Below, in pieces: positions 35,239-44,927 of a DNA stretch of 64,000 nt. The translations under genes and the position numbers were made by a program. Position 1 is the stretch's first letter. Every line of letters begins with the position of its first letter. Location: positions 1 through 64,000 of the forward strand of contig UQCW01000002.1 in NCBI GenBank assembly GCA_900539625.1, read 5' to 3'. This DNA comes from an uncultured Prevotella sp. (lineage in GTDB: Bacteria; Bacteroidota; Bacteroidia; Bacteroidales; Bacteroidaceae). The notes beneath the pieces are model-generated. The model was not told the DNA's origin, did no database searches, and was given only the letters and a program-made list of their open reading frames with translations.

Positions 35239-37524
35239 TTAGTCCAATCCCTTCATTCCGCTCCGCAGCGAATTGGCCACCACGCTCACGCTACTTAGCG
35301 CCATCGCCGCTCCAGCCACCATCGGGTTGAGCATGAAGCCGCAGAAGGGATAGAGAATGCCTGCGGCGACGGGTACACTGATGACGTTGTAGAAGAAAGC
35401 CCAGAAGAGGTTTTCGCGGATGGTCTGCATGGTGACGGACGAGAGGCGGAGCGCCTGCGGTAGGCGTAGGAGATCGGAGGAGAGCAGCGTTATCTGCGCC
35501 GTGTGCATGGCAATGTCGCTGCCGCTGCCCATGGCAATGCTGAGGTCGGCCTGTGCCAGTGCCGCACTGTCGTTGATGCCGTCGCCAACCATCGCCACCA
35601 CGTGGCCTTCTTCCTGAAGAGCCTTGACGATGGCGGCTTTGTCTTCTGGAAGGAGGCGGGCCTTCACTTCGTCGATGCCCAGAGATTTCCCGACGCGCAT
35701 TGCCACCTGTTGGCTGTCGCCCGTCAGCATAACGGTGTGCAGTCCGCAACGCTTCAGACGCGCCACCGCCTCGGCCGATGTCGGTTTCATTGCATCGGTG
35801 ATGGCAACCACGGCCACAACCGTCTCATCGCGCACCACGGCCACAACCGTGTAGGCCTGTTCTTCCCACTGACGAATCTTTGCTCTCTGCTCGTCGCTGA
35901 TGCCGACATCCTGCGTGACCACCCTTTCTGGCTGCCCCGCCACGTATCGGTGGCCGTTGACCGTGGTACATAGACCGCTGCCCGGCAGGTTCTTGAAGTC
36001 TGCCACTGGCAGGTCGGGCGCGTCATTTTCCTGCAAATCCCTCACGATGGCCTGCGCCAAAGGATGCGACGAGCGGCGCTCCAACGCACAGATCGCGGCG
36101 GCATCCCTCTGAATGTCGGTGAAGGAAGAAGCCACCACCGATGGACGGCCCGTGGTGAGCGTTCCCGTTTTGTCAAACACAATCGTGTCTGTGCGACGTG
36201 CCGTTTCAAGCGCCGCCGCATCTTTTATCAGAATCCCCTTTTTGGCACCGTGGCCGATGCCGACAATGAGCGCCGTCGGCGTGGCCAGTCCCAGCGAACA
36301 AGGGCAGGCGATGACCAACACCGACACCAGGGCAACCATGCCGTGGGTCAGTCCGTCGGTTGGCGAGCATAGCAGCCAAACGCCCAGAGAGAGTAGGGCG
36401 ATGGCGATGATGGTCGGGACGAAGACGGCGGCAATGCGGTCGACGAGGGCTTGCACGGGGACTTTGCTGCTTTGCGCCTCCTGTACCATGCGGACGATGT
36501 GGGCCAACGTGGTGTCGGAGGCCACGCGAGTGGCGCGGTAGGAAAGCGTTCCGTTGCCGTTAATCGTGCCAGCACTCACTTGGCTGCCAACGGTTTTCTC
36601 CACGGGGATGGGTTCGCCCGTCAGCATACTTTCGTCCACCTGCGACGCTCCCGACACCACTTCCCCGTCCACCGCGATGCGGTCGCCGGCGCGGGCCAGC
36701 AATAAGTCGCCAACGGAAACCTGCGTGATGGCGCGGGGCGCGATACTTCCGTCAGCACCGACGGCCTGCACCATTGTCGGCTGCAAGCCCATCAAGGCGC
36801 GGATGGCCGATGTCGTGCGGTGTTTTGCCCGCTCCTCAAGGGCGCGGCCCAAGAGAATGAAGGCCGTGATGACGCCGGCGCTGTCGAAATAAAGGCGCGG
36901 CGTGAGGCCGTGGCTGATGAACCATTGTGGAAACAGCAGGTTGGCAACGCTGTATAGATAGGCAACGCCTGTGCTGAGCGCCACCAGTGTGTCCATGTTT
37001 GATGTGCCATGACGCAGGAGCTTCCAGGCGTTGGCATAAAACACGCGGCCGAACGCGGCCAGCGATATGGTGGCAAGCAACCAGACCGCCAGTCCTTGGC
37101 CCTCAAAGAGTCCTTCCGCCATGCTCAAGACCACCAGCGGAATGGCAACGGCAATTGCTCCAGCGGCGCGGCGCAGCATCGGACCGTGTTTCGGCTGGCT
37201 CTCGCTGGCCGTTTCCGCCGCCTCCCGGCTTTCTTCGTTGTCTGCCGTCTTCGTTGCTGCGGTGTCGGAGGGCGTTTCCGTTGCCGCGGTGCTGGAGGGC
37301 GCGTCTGTCTTCGGAGCGTCAATGATTAGTTCAAACCCCATGTCGTCCACCGCCTTTTTCAAGTCGGCTGGTGAGCATTGCTGTTCGTCAAAATCCACCT
37401 GTGCTTGGTTCATCAACAGGTTGACGTTTACCTCTCTCACGCCATCCACTCTTCGTATGGCCTTGTCTACATGCGCTGCGCAGGCCGCGCAACTCATGCC
37501 GTTGACAGTAAAAATCTTGTTCAT
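35239..37524 (-). CDS. copA: Copper-type heavy-metal P1B ATPase
   Basis: A 761-residue membrane pump. The ATG at 37524 is chosen because it begins the single N-terminal heavy-metal-binding domain (MNKIFTVNGMSCAAC, Cys12 and Cys15); a longer frame upstream has no family similarity. A 45-residue Ala/Thr/Glu-rich linker (70-115) follows, then the transmembrane part with TGEP (302-305), the CPC transport motif (407-409), the phosphorylation site DKTGT (451-455) and the ATP-binding hinge GDGINDS. Family role: export of Cu(I) or Ag(I) across the inner membrane. No copper chaperone or regulator is adjacent. A TAACTTTG promoter lies upstream, overlapping that of the divergent gene. Confidence 0.92.
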   Translation of the reverse strand: MNKIFTVNGMSCAACAAHVDKAIRRVDGVREVNVNLLMNQAQVDFDEQQCSPADLKKAVDDMGFELIIDAPKTDAPSSTAATETPSDTAATKTADNEESREAAETASESQPKHGPMLRRAAGAIAVAIPLVVLSMAEGLFEGQGLAVWLLATISLAAFGRVFYANAWKLLRHGTSNMDTLVALSTGVAYLYSVANLLFPQWFISHGLTPRLYFDSAGVITAFILLGRALEERAKHRTTSAIRALMGLQPTMVQAVGADGSIAPRAITQVSVGDLLLARAGDRIAVDGEVVSGASQVDESMLTGEPIPVEKTVGSQVSAGTINGNGTLSYRATRVASDTTLAHIVRMVQEAQSSKVPVQALVDRIAAVFVPTIIAIALLSLGVWLLCSPTDGLTHGMVALVSVLVIACPCSLGLATPTALIVGIGHGAKKGILIKDAAALETARRTDTIVFDKTGTLTTGRPSVVASSFTDIQRDAAAICALERRSSHPLAQAIVRDLQENDAPDLPVADFKNLPGSGLCTTVNGHRYVAGQPERVVTQDVGISDEQRAKIRQWEEQAYTVVAVVRDETVVAVVAITDAMKPTSAEAVARLKRCGLHTVMLTGDSQQVAMRVGKSLGIDEVKARLLPEDKAAIVKALQEEGHVVAMVGDGINDSAALAQADLSIAMGSGSDIAMHTAQITLLSSDLLRLPQALRLSSVTMQTIRENLFWAFFYNVISVPVAAGILYPFCGFMLNPMVAGAAMALSSVSVVANSLRSGMKGLD

Positions 37525-37551
37525 GTGCTTGTTGGTATTGTAAATCTGTTG

Positions 37552-37607
37552 CAAAGTTAGCAATTTGTAAGAGGAAACAATTATCTTTGCCGTTGAATAC
37601 CTACTTA
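37552..37607. promoter_or_regulatory. Divergent promoters between copA and the exported protein gene
   Basis: On the minus strand TAACTTTG (37559-37552) drives copA. On the plus strand TATCTTTG (37582-37589) drives the 37638 gene, and CCTACTTA (37600-37607) follows close to its expected transcription start. The two -7 elements are only 22 bp apart, so the promoters must overlap. Confidence 0.6.
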
Positions 37608-37637
37608 TATACTCACCAAGCATACAATTTACCATAC

Positions 37638-38984
37638 ATGAAATCATTCCTTACAAGTATTTCAAGACTGGCCGCTGTTCTCTCGGCCGTCTTTGCGTTT
37701 GCCCTTTTGCCAGCACGACCCCAAACCGCAGTCAAGGTACAACAAATCAAGGCGTCGCAGTGGCGCCAGCGTCAGCCACAGGATTCCGTCAGTGTCAAGA
37801 CGCGCCAAATTCTGGAGCATTGCTGCAAATATGCCCTCAATGCGTGGCGCAACGATGTGAAGCATTTCACGCAGCAGACGGGGACTTACTACGAATTTGG
37901 CGGACGCCAGGAAAAGCACATACGTCCCGTCTCCCATGAGGCTTTTGTGCTTGCCATGTCGCTACGCCTCGGCATCTGTTCGCCGAAGGTCACGGGTGTT
38001 GGCCAGAAGGAAGCGCTGCGTTTCACCGAAAAACTCATTGCGTCGATGGCTTGGCACCATAAGGCCAACAGCGGAGAAAAAGGGTGGGGCGACCAGTGGC
38101 AGAGCGCTCTCTGGGCTGCACAAGGCGCTGAGGCCGCATGGTTCCTTTGGGACAAACTCTCGGAGCAGACGAAGAATTTGGTCTTGAAGATGCTCATTCA
38201 CGAGGCCGACCGCTTTATCGGCTATCAGGTGCCCTATTACCAAGATAAGGAGGGACGCATCGTGACACCCGGCGACACAAAAGCCGAGGAAAATGCCTGG
38301 AACTCCAACATCCTGACCATTGCCTGCGATATGTTGCCACGGCATCCGCATTTCCAGCAATGGTTTGAGAAGAACCGTGAACTGCAAATCTCGGCTTATG
38401 CGCGTCCGTCGGACTTGAAGCGCCATGAAACCGTTGACGGCGTTATTCTCTCGGAAATCCTTCAGGGAAGCAATATGAACGAGGACGGCACGGTGGTCAA
38501 CCACAATCGCATACACCCCGATTATATGGTGGCCTTCATGCACAACGCCACCAATGTCTTGCTCGACCGCCTTGCACGTCGGCAGCCGTTGGCAAGCAGC
38601 ACCTTCAACGGAGACATCATTTATCAGGCGCTCACCAATCTGCCGTTCGGTTCGGAGAAACGCACCATCTATTGCCGCGATGGAAACGGACAAGCCACGT
38701 CGAAGATGTATTTCCCAGAAGGCAACGACTGGGGAACGGGGCGTCAGGCCAACTATTGGCTGATGGACGTGCTCGCCCATGAGTTCCGCCTCGACAGAAA
38801 TGTCCGTCCTTCTGCCTATGCCTGGGCCGCCGCCAGAACCGATACCATGTTGGAGAAAATATCCCAGAGCACGAGCGGCCGCTATTTCAACAGTAAGAAA
38901 GAGAACAATTTTGACACGGCAGAAGAATTTTTCGCCGCGCAAATCGCCTGGGGCTATCTGGCGCTTTGGCTCGGCGGAAAGTAA
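37638..38984 (+). CDS. Exported protein, possible (alpha/alpha) barrel enzyme, unidentified
   Basis: A 448-residue exported protein starting at the ATG at 37638, with a hydrophobic signal peptide (cleavage near residue 28). The mature part is largely helical and rich in Trp, His and Tyr, with blocks such as GYQVPYYQDKEG, AEENAWNSNIL and EDGTVVNHNRIHPDYM that recall polysaccharide-lyase or heparinase-type (alpha/alpha) toroids. I do not recognise a specific family, and the catalytic residues are not certain. It is divergent from copA with overlapping promoters, and ends before the terminator at 39029-39066. The name is only a structural guess. Confidence 0.7.
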   Translation: MKSFLTSISRLAAVLSAVFAFALLPARPQTAVKVQQIKASQWRQRQPQDSVSVKTRQILEHCCKYALNAWRNDVKHFTQQTGTYYEFGGRQEKHIRPVSHEAFVLAMSLRLGICSPKVTGVGQKEALRFTEKLIASMAWHHKANSGEKGWGDQWQSALWAAQGAEAAWFLWDKLSEQTKNLVLKMLIHEADRFIGYQVPYYQDKEGRIVTPGDTKAEENAWNSNILTIACDMLPRHPHFQQWFEKNRELQISAYARPSDLKRHETVDGVILSEILQGSNMNEDGTVVNHNRIHPDYMVAFMHNATNVLLDRLARRQPLASSTFNGDIIYQALTNLPFGSEKRTIYCRDGNGQATSKMYFPEGNDWGTGRQANYWLMDVLAHEFRLDRNVRPSAYAWAAARTDTMLEKISQSTSGRYFNSKKENNFDTAEEFFAAQIAWGYLALWLGGK

Positions 38985-39028
38985 GCTTTTGCGGTGGGGA
39001 ATACCAGCGGAAGTTTCTTTTCCGCCCT

Positions 39029-39066
39029 TCCCCACTTGTTGCCACAGGTGGGGAGCGACTTTTTTC
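39029..39066 (+). terminator. Intrinsic terminator
   Basis: TCCCCACTTGT (39029-39039) pairs with ACAGGTGGGGA (39044-39054), one wobble, followed by GCGACTTTTTT. It is 45 bp past the stop of the exported protein gene. Confidence 0.8.
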
Positions 39067-39089
39067 CTTCCGTTTTTAGGGGGGAACGC

Positions 39090-39120
39090 TTTGCCTGCGA
39101 AAAATAAATTATTATTTTTG
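39090..39120 (+). promoter_or_regulatory. Bacteroidetes promoter of corA
   Basis: TTTG (39090-39093), a 19-bp spacer and TATTTTTG (39113-39120) match the consensus. The leader to the corA start is about 117 nt; I see no known magnesium riboswitch in it. Confidence 0.7.
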
Positions 39121-39243
39121 CTGCCGAAAACCATTATTGTATCATCCAAATGGACGACTATCACGCGGAAAATATTGATTAACAGACAGGGAAAGAGCAT
39201 CAGGCAGGTTTCCCCGTCCTTTTAAACATGGGAGAAACTTGAC

Positions 39244-40170
39244 ATGCGAACCTACTGGAACATCGACCACACACTGCGTACTCTTGAGAATTGGCAGCCC
39301 AATTGCTGGGTGCAGGTGACTTGCCCAACGCCGGACGACGAAAATTTCCTTTTCAACGAACTGCACATCCCCGATTATTTTCTTGACGACATTCGAGATA
39401 AAGACGAGCGCTCACGTTATGACTACGATGAGGGCTGGTCGCTCATTATCTTGCGTATCCCTTATGTCAAGGAAGTTAGGTCGCGCACGCCCCACACCAC
39501 GGTGCCGCTCGGCATCATCCTCAACAAGGGCGTTTGCGTAACGGTCTGCAACTACGAAACCAACATGATGATTGATTTCGTGTCGTATCAGCAGAAGCGC
39601 AATTTGGGATTCACCGACTCCGTAGACCTTGTGTTCCGCCTCTTCCTTTCTTCGGCCGTTTGGTATCTGAAACGACTCAAGCAAATCAGCATTCTCATAG
39701 AGGAAGCTAAGCATAAGCTCGACAACAATATCAACAATGAAGACCTCGTGGGGCTGTCGCGACTGCAAGACAGTTTGACTTACTTCATCACGTCTATTCG
39801 TGGGAATGAGACACTGCTCTCAAAACTGAAGTTTAAACTGCCCGTCGATGAACTCGATGCCGACCTCATTGAAGACGTCACCATTGAGATGAACCAGGCG
39901 AGGGAGACAACGAATATCTACACCAACATCCTCGACTCGACGATGGAAACCTATGCCAACGTTATCAACAACAATATGTCGGGCTTGATGAAGAAGATGA
40001 CGAGCCTCAATATCATCCTCATGATTCCGACGCTCGTGGCAAGTATCTTTGGTATGAACTTGATTTCGGGCATGGAAGAAGTGTGGTGGGGCTTCCCCAT
40101 CACCATCGTCTTCACTATAGTGGTGACTTTCATCTGCTATGGTGTGTTCCGCAAGAAGGCTTGGATATAA
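39244..40170 (+). CDS. corA: CorA-family divalent cation transporter
   Basis: A 308-residue member of the CorA family, which transports Mg2+ (also Co2+ or Ni2+) as a pentamer in the inner membrane. The long cytoplasmic N-terminal domain (1-245) is followed by two C-terminal helices with the pore motif GMN in SIFGMNLISG and a basic end (FRKKAWI). The length is near the family norm. It has its own promoter and is followed immediately by a 21-bp tandem repeat. Confidence 0.92.
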   Translation: MRTYWNIDHTLRTLENWQPNCWVQVTCPTPDDENFLFNELHIPDYFLDDIRDKDERSRYDYDEGWSLIILRIPYVKEVRSRTPHTTVPLGIILNKGVCVTVCNYETNMMIDFVSYQQKRNLGFTDSVDLVFRLFLSSAVWYLKRLKQISILIEEAKHKLDNNINNEDLVGLSRLQDSLTYFITSIRGNETLLSKLKFKLPVDELDADLIEDVTIEMNQARETTNIYTNILDSTMETYANVINNNMSGLMKKMTSLNIILMIPTLVASIFGMNLISGMEEVWWGFPITIVFTIVVTFICYGVFRKKAWI

Positions 40171-40174
40171 TTCA

Positions 40175-40233
40175 CGCAGAGAATAATTCGTCCTTCGCAG
40201 AGAATAATTAACCCTCCGCAGAGGATAAGTAGG
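40175..40233. repeat. 21-bp tandem repeat 3' of corA
   Basis: Three units beginning CGCAGAG at 40175, 40196 and 40217 (period 21), the first two sharing CGCAGAGAATAATT. The array starts 5 bp after the corA stop and its third unit runs into the inverted-repeat element at 40226. Confidence 0.75.
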
Positions 40234-40417
40234 TGTTCAAAATTAGTTTATACAATCCATGTAGGGATAATCCAGTTTAATATTGCCTTGCCGCATTCTT
40301 TTGCCCCTACAACTGTCTTTCATCAGTCACGTAGCCCGCTACGCTCCTTCTTCAAGACAGCTGTAGGAACAAAATAATACGACAATTCAATATAAAATAA
40401 TTCTGAACACCTACTTA
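40226..40417. mobile_element. Nested palindromic MITE-like element
   Basis: A 192-bp non-coding element. The outer ends (40226-40252 and 40391-40417) are inverted repeats identical at 25 of 27 positions and begin TAAGTAGGTGTTCA. A second pair inside (40299-40319 and 40354-40374) matches at 18 of 21 positions, and a CGTAGC/GCTACG hairpin is at the centre, so the whole element can fold on itself. The ends resemble the TTTGAACACCCTAC blocks in the repeats at 1-300 and 6357-6736. The rest of the gap to 40710 has no gene. Confidence 0.7.
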
Positions 40418-40710
40418 ACAAGGGATAAGTTGTGCCAAAAAGGCCCAGAGCGCCAGGGCTGACGAAAATTTGTTGGCAAACGTTTGGCTATCCCGATAAA
40501 AATAACTTCATTTGCAAACGAATAAGCCGTTTGCTGAGTCAGACGGCGAATTAACGTGTGCGGCATCAGAACGCCAAAGAGGCGATGGTGGCCGCGAAGT
40601 ATCGAAACATTATTGTACTATTGTGAAGGTGGTGCCTTGTCAGCGCTGTGTCTCCCACGCAAGTAGACAACGCGAAGCAGAGCTCGACCTTTAAGAAGAA
40701 AAAAACTCCT

Positions 40711-42552
40711 ATGAGCGAAGAGAAAATCAACGAATTGAACGCTGCAGAAGCTCCTGTGGAAGCTACGGAGCAAACGGCAAACATTGCTAATGAGGAAACG
40801 GTGGAGCAGGTGGCTGCTGCCGCTGAAAACACGTCTGCACGTGCATTGCCTACCACGAAGGAGGGCGTAATCGAGCGTCTGAAGGAAATCGTGGCCGAAG
40901 GACAAGATGTTGACCGCAATGAAATAGAACTGCTGAAGCAGACTTACTATAAACTCCACAATGCTTCAATTCTTGCCGCAAGAGAGGCTTTCTTGGCCAA
41001 CGGCGGAAAGGTGGAAGAATTTATGCCGGCTCCTGATCCCGAAGAGGAAAACTTCAAGGCGCAGATGGTGCGCATTCGCGAAATGCGTGCGCAGGCCATG
41101 GAGGAGCTTGAAAAGGAAAAGCAGGCCGGACTGGAAAGAAAACTCGCCATCATTGAGCGCATCAAGGAAATGTCGGCAACACCAGATGAGGCCGACAAGA
41201 ATTATGATGAGTTTAAGAACTTGCAGGCTGAATGGAAGGAAATCAAACAGGTGCCAGCTGAACGTGCGACGGAATTGTGGAAAAACTACCAACTGTATGT
41301 TGAGCAGTTCTACGACCAATTGCGTCTGAACCACGAATTTCGCGCTTACGATTTCAAGAAGAACCTTGAAATCAAAACCGCTCTTTGCGAGGCCGCTGAG
41401 AAGTTGGCCGAGGTGGAAGACCCTGTGTCGGCTTTCCATCAGTTGCAGAAACTGCACCAGGAGTTCCGCGAGACGGGTCCTGTTGCCAAAGAGTTGCGCG
41501 AGGAAATCTGGAAGCGTTTCAAGGATGCTTCAACCGTTGTCAACAAACGCCATCAGGAGCACTTCGAGGAACTGAAAAACCGCGAAGAGGAAAACCTCGC
41601 GAAGAAGACGGCGCTCTGCGAGAAGATTGAGGAAATCAATACGCAGTTTGAAACGCTCAAGAATGCTGCCGACTGGGAAGGCAAGACCAAGGAGGTGATT
41701 GCGCTTCAGGCAGAATGGAAAACCATTGGTTTCACGCCGAAGAAGATGAACGCGAAAATCTTTGAGCGCTTCCGCAGTGCTTGCGATGCGTTCTTCACGG
41801 CTAAAACCAACTACTATAAGGCCACGCGCGAAACGCTTCAGGCTAATCTCGCTCAGAAAAATGCGCTCTGCGAACAGGCTGAGGCATTGAAAGACAGCAA
41901 GGACTGGAACAACGTGACCAACAAGTTTGTTGAACTTCAGAAGGAATGGAAGAAGGTGGGTCCTGTGCCTCACAAGATTTCTGAAACCATTTGGAAACGT
42001 TTTAACGATGCTTGCAACTATTTCTTCGAGCAGAAGAATGCCGCCACAGCCGGACAGCGCGAAGCTGAAGAGGCCAACATGGCGAAGAAGAATGAAATCA
42101 TCGCCGCGCTGGAGGCCCTCTTGACCAATCCAGGAGAAAACGTGCAGCAGCAGGTGCGCGACTTGCAGGCACAGTGGAACGAAACGGGCCACGTGCCTTT
42201 CCGCAAGAAGGAAAAGATGTACAAGCGTTACCACGAGGCTTGCGACAAGGTGTATAAGGAATTGCACCTGAGCGCAGGGCGCCGTAATCTGGAGAGCTTC
42301 CGCAAGAATGTGGCTGAAAAGGGTGGCAGCGAACTGACGCGCGAACGTGCCCGCTTGAACAATGCGCTTGAAGCCAAGAAGCAGGAAATCAAGAACTACG
42401 AGACGAACCTTTCTTTCTTCTCTATGAAGTCGAAGGGTGCCAACGCGCTCGTGGGAGAGGTTTCCAAAAAGATTGAACGCCTGAAAGAAGACCTCAAGCT
42501 CATCGAGGAGAAAATCAAGGCGGTCAACGAGAAAATCAAAGCAGAAAAATAA
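40711..42552 (+). CDS. DUF349-domain coiled-coil protein
   Basis: A 613-residue protein from the ATG at 40711 (MSEEKINELN). After a Glu/Ala-rich head (1-60) it consists of four or five DUF349 repeats of about 70-75 residues, each with the pattern LQ-x2-WK-x2-G-x-VP and WKRF (for example LQAEWKEIKQVP, LQKEWKKVGPVP), ending in a long coiled coil. DUF349 proteins are conserved in Bacteroidetes; no biochemical role is established, and an interaction or cytoskeletal-type role is inference. Cytoplasmic, no signal. It has its own terminator at 42612-42642. Confidence 0.85.
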   Translation: MSEEKINELNAAEAPVEATEQTANIANEETVEQVAAAAENTSARALPTTKEGVIERLKEIVAEGQDVDRNEIELLKQTYYKLHNASILAAREAFLANGGKVEEFMPAPDPEEENFKAQMVRIREMRAQAMEELEKEKQAGLERKLAIIERIKEMSATPDEADKNYDEFKNLQAEWKEIKQVPAERATELWKNYQLYVEQFYDQLRLNHEFRAYDFKKNLEIKTALCEAAEKLAEVEDPVSAFHQLQKLHQEFRETGPVAKELREEIWKRFKDASTVVNKRHQEHFEELKNREEENLAKKTALCEKIEEINTQFETLKNAADWEGKTKEVIALQAEWKTIGFTPKKMNAKIFERFRSACDAFFTAKTNYYKATRETLQANLAQKNALCEQAEALKDSKDWNNVTNKFVELQKEWKKVGPVPHKISETIWKRFNDACNYFFEQKNAATAGQREAEEANMAKKNEIIAALEALLTNPGENVQQQVRDLQAQWNETGHVPFRKKEKMYKRYHEACDKVYKELHLSAGRRNLESFRKNVAEKGGSELTRERARLNNALEAKKQEIKNYETNLSFFSMKSKGANALVGEVSKKIERLKEDLKLIEEKIKAVNEKIKAEK

Positions 42553-42611
42553 TTGTGTTTCAAACGCCTGAGGCTTCCTCTGGTCGTTGAAGCAAAACCA
42601 TTACTTAATGA

Positions 42612-42642
42612 AGGGCATGTTCTTAACGACGGAACATGCCCT
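42612..42642 (+). terminator. Intrinsic hairpin terminator
   Basis: AGGGCATGTTC (42612-42622) pairs perfectly with GAACATGCCCT (42632-42642), 60 bp past the DUF349 gene stop. The following tract is only weakly T-rich. Confidence 0.6.
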
Positions 42643-42735
42643 CATTTGTAATAAATTATGCGGTGGAATATCCTCTTTAAAAGGTCAGTGGTTAATAAGT
42701 GGGTATTCATCCCATCCAAATATAAAATATATATC

Positions 42736-43515
42736 ATGTCAACGGTTATCTATCCATCTCCCATCTTCGGTCCTGTCCACAGTCGCCGTCTGGGAGTTTC
42801 TCTGGGCATCAACCTCATGCCTGCCGACGGCAAGATTTGCACATTCGATTGCATCTATTGCGAGTGTGGCTTCAATGCCGACCATCGGCCACGCCTCCAT
42901 CGTCCGACGCGCGAAGAGGTGCGCGAAAAACTGGAGCAGCAGCTCGTTAAGATGGCGGGTGAAGGGCGTTTGCCAGATGTGCTGACATTTGCCGGCAATG
43001 GTGAACCGACGGCGCATCCCGATTTTAAAGCCATCATTGAAGACACCATACAGTTGCGCAACCGCCATTGCCCCGAGGCCCGTGTGAGCGTGTTGAGCAA
43101 TGCCACGTTGGCCGCCAAACCAAGTGTGAGAGAGGCCTTGCTTATGGTGGACAACAATATTTTGAAACTCGACACGGTCAATGCGGAATACATTCGGCGC
43201 GTGAATGCCCCAACGGGACATTACGATGTCGGTGAAGTCGTTGAGGCTCTGAAGAGCTATCATGGTCACGTCATCATCCAAACGATGTTCATGAAGGGAC
43301 GTGACATGCACGGCGTGAGCGTCGACAACACCGGTGAGGAATATGTCGGCCCCTGGATTGAGGCGGTCAAGTCCATTGCGCCGCAGAGCGTGATGGTTTA
43401 CACCATCGACCGTGAGACCCCCGATCAGGCCCTTCTCAAAGCCACGCATGAAGAACTCGATGCCATTGTCGCCCGCGTGAAAGCATGCGGCATTCCGGCT
43501 TCCGCCTCTTATTGA
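42736..43515 (+). CDS. Radical SAM protein
   Basis: A 259-residue enzyme from the ATG at 42736 (MSTVIYPSPIFGPVHSRR). The [4Fe-4S] motif CxxxCxxC is Cys35, Cys39, Cys42 in CTFDCIYC. FAGNGEPTAHP (about residue 80) is the SAM-binding GGE-like motif and VLSNATL the following strand. Members with this architecture are annotated as radical SAM proteins of unknown substrate. It ends 9 bp before tilS and is probably co-transcribed with it; this proximity does not fix its function. Confidence 0.85.
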   Translation: MSTVIYPSPIFGPVHSRRLGVSLGINLMPADGKICTFDCIYCECGFNADHRPRLHRPTREEVREKLEQQLVKMAGEGRLPDVLTFAGNGEPTAHPDFKAIIEDTIQLRNRHCPEARVSVLSNATLAAKPSVREALLMVDNNILKLDTVNAEYIRRVNAPTGHYDVGEVVEALKSYHGHVIIQTMFMKGRDMHGVSVDNTGEEYVGPWIEAVKSIAPQSVMVYTIDRETPDQALLKATHEELDAIVARVKACGIPASASY

Positions 43516-43524
43516 TAGCCTGTG

Positions 43525-44859
43525 ATGACGCCAATGAAAGACGAATTGTTGGAGTTAGTGGGCCAGACCATCAAGCGGCAGCACCTCCTTCGCGAGGGCG
43601 ATGCCTGTTTGGTGGCATTGAGCGGCGGTGCCGACTCGGTGTCGTTGCTCATCGTGTTGCAGACACTGGGCTTTCGCGTGGAGGCTGCGCATTGCAATTT
43701 CCATTTGCGGGGTAGCGAGAGCCTGCGCGACGAAATGTTCTGCCGAGATCTGTGCGAGCGCCTGCAGGTGCCGCTCCATGTCGTTGATTTCCAAACACAG
43801 AAGGAGGCGCAGGCCAACGGCGAGAGCATCGAAATGGCCGCACGCCGCTTGCGCTACGCCTGGTTTGAAACGTTGCGAAAGGGACGCCAATTGGACAAAA
43901 TCGCTGTTGGCCACCACCGTGACGACAATATCGAAACCCTCTTGCTCAACCTCGTGCGTGGCACGGGAATCCGCGGACTGACAGGTATGGCTTTTGAGCG
44001 CGACCGCATCATCCGCCCTTTCCTGAACGTCTCTCGCGAAACCTTGCTCCGCTTTTTGCAGCGCAGGAAACAGGATTATGTCACCGACAGCACGAATGCC
44101 GACACCAGCTATAAGCGCAATTTTGTGCGCAATCGTCTCCTGCCTTTGTTGAGGGAGATGAATCCTTCGGTGGAGCAGACCCTCGTTGGCGACATGAGAA
44201 AACTGCAATCGGCGGAAGAGGTTTACGAGGCCGTCATGGCGTCGACCTTCGACGCTCCTGCCTGCCCAACGCCGACGGGCTACGTCTTTCCTGTTTCGAT
44301 GTTGCGCTTCCGCGCCAATTTCGATGCCATCGGAAGGCGTTTCGGTTTCGCCGACGATGTCGTGTCTTTGCTTTCTCAGCCAGAACGCTGTGGCGAGCGT
44401 GCCCTCTTCCAGTCGGAAAATTTTCTCGCGGCCTATTCTTGCGACCATCTGGAGGTGAGTCGTCGTCCAGCGAAATACCGCCCCGTCAGCCTTGCCGATG
44501 TCGTGCGGGCCACCTTGCCCGATGGTCGTACAATCAGTGTGCAATGGCTTCCCCGCGAAGCTTTGACCGAGATTCCGCGTCGCGCCGACCAAGTGGCGCT
44601 TGACGCCGACAAAATTGTGGGAGATTTGATGTTGCGCCGTCCGGAAAACGGAGAGCGCTTCACGCCCTTCGGTCTGCGCGGCAGCAAACTTGTGAGCGAC
44701 TTCCTGACAAACAGACACGTCTCGCAGATACAGCGCCTATGGACGGCTGTCGTGGCCGATTCGCGCGGCATACTCTGGCTTGTGGGGCACCGTCCTGACC
44801 AGCGCGGGGCCATTTCTCCCGACACAAAGCGAGTGTTGCTCTTGAAACTTGAGGCATAA
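43525..44859 (+). CDS. tilS: tRNA(Ile)-lysidine synthase
   Basis: A 444-residue N-type ATP pyrophosphatase. The P-loop motif SGGADS is at about residues 34-39, followed by HHRDDNIETLLLNL. The C-terminal domains (about 230-440), including TilS substrate-binding and C-terminal regions, are present. It makes lysidine at position 34 of tRNA-Ile (CAU), changing its specificity from Met to Ile; an essential gene in bacteria. The ATG at 43525 is preferred; a GTG one codon earlier is possible. First stretch of a run of four or five co-directional genes. Confidence 0.94.
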   Translation: MTPMKDELLELVGQTIKRQHLLREGDACLVALSGGADSVSLLIVLQTLGFRVEAAHCNFHLRGSESLRDEMFCRDLCERLQVPLHVVDFQTQKEAQANGESIEMAARRLRYAWFETLRKGRQLDKIAVGHHRDDNIETLLLNLVRGTGIRGLTGMAFERDRIIRPFLNVSRETLLRFLQRRKQDYVTDSTNADTSYKRNFVRNRLLPLLREMNPSVEQTLVGDMRKLQSAEEVYEAVMASTFDAPACPTPTGYVFPVSMLRFRANFDAIGRRFGFADDVVSLLSQPERCGERALFQSENFLAAYSCDHLEVSRRPAKYRPVSLADVVRATLPDGRTISVQWLPREALTEIPRRADQVALDADKIVGDLMLRRPENGERFTPFGLRGSKLVSDFLTNRHVSQIQRLWTAVVADSRGILWLVGHRPDQRGAISPDTKRVLLLKLEA

Positions 44860-44927
44860 TGCACTGTCGGGCAGTGTGGTTTGGCCAGAAATAATGCGAA
44901 CCCTATAAAATGTATTACTCAATAAAA

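Noticed and set aside
37962..39200. A minus-strand open frame (412 codons) opposite the exported protein gene
   Set aside because: No signal, no recognisable domain; it crosses a terminator and the corA promoter.
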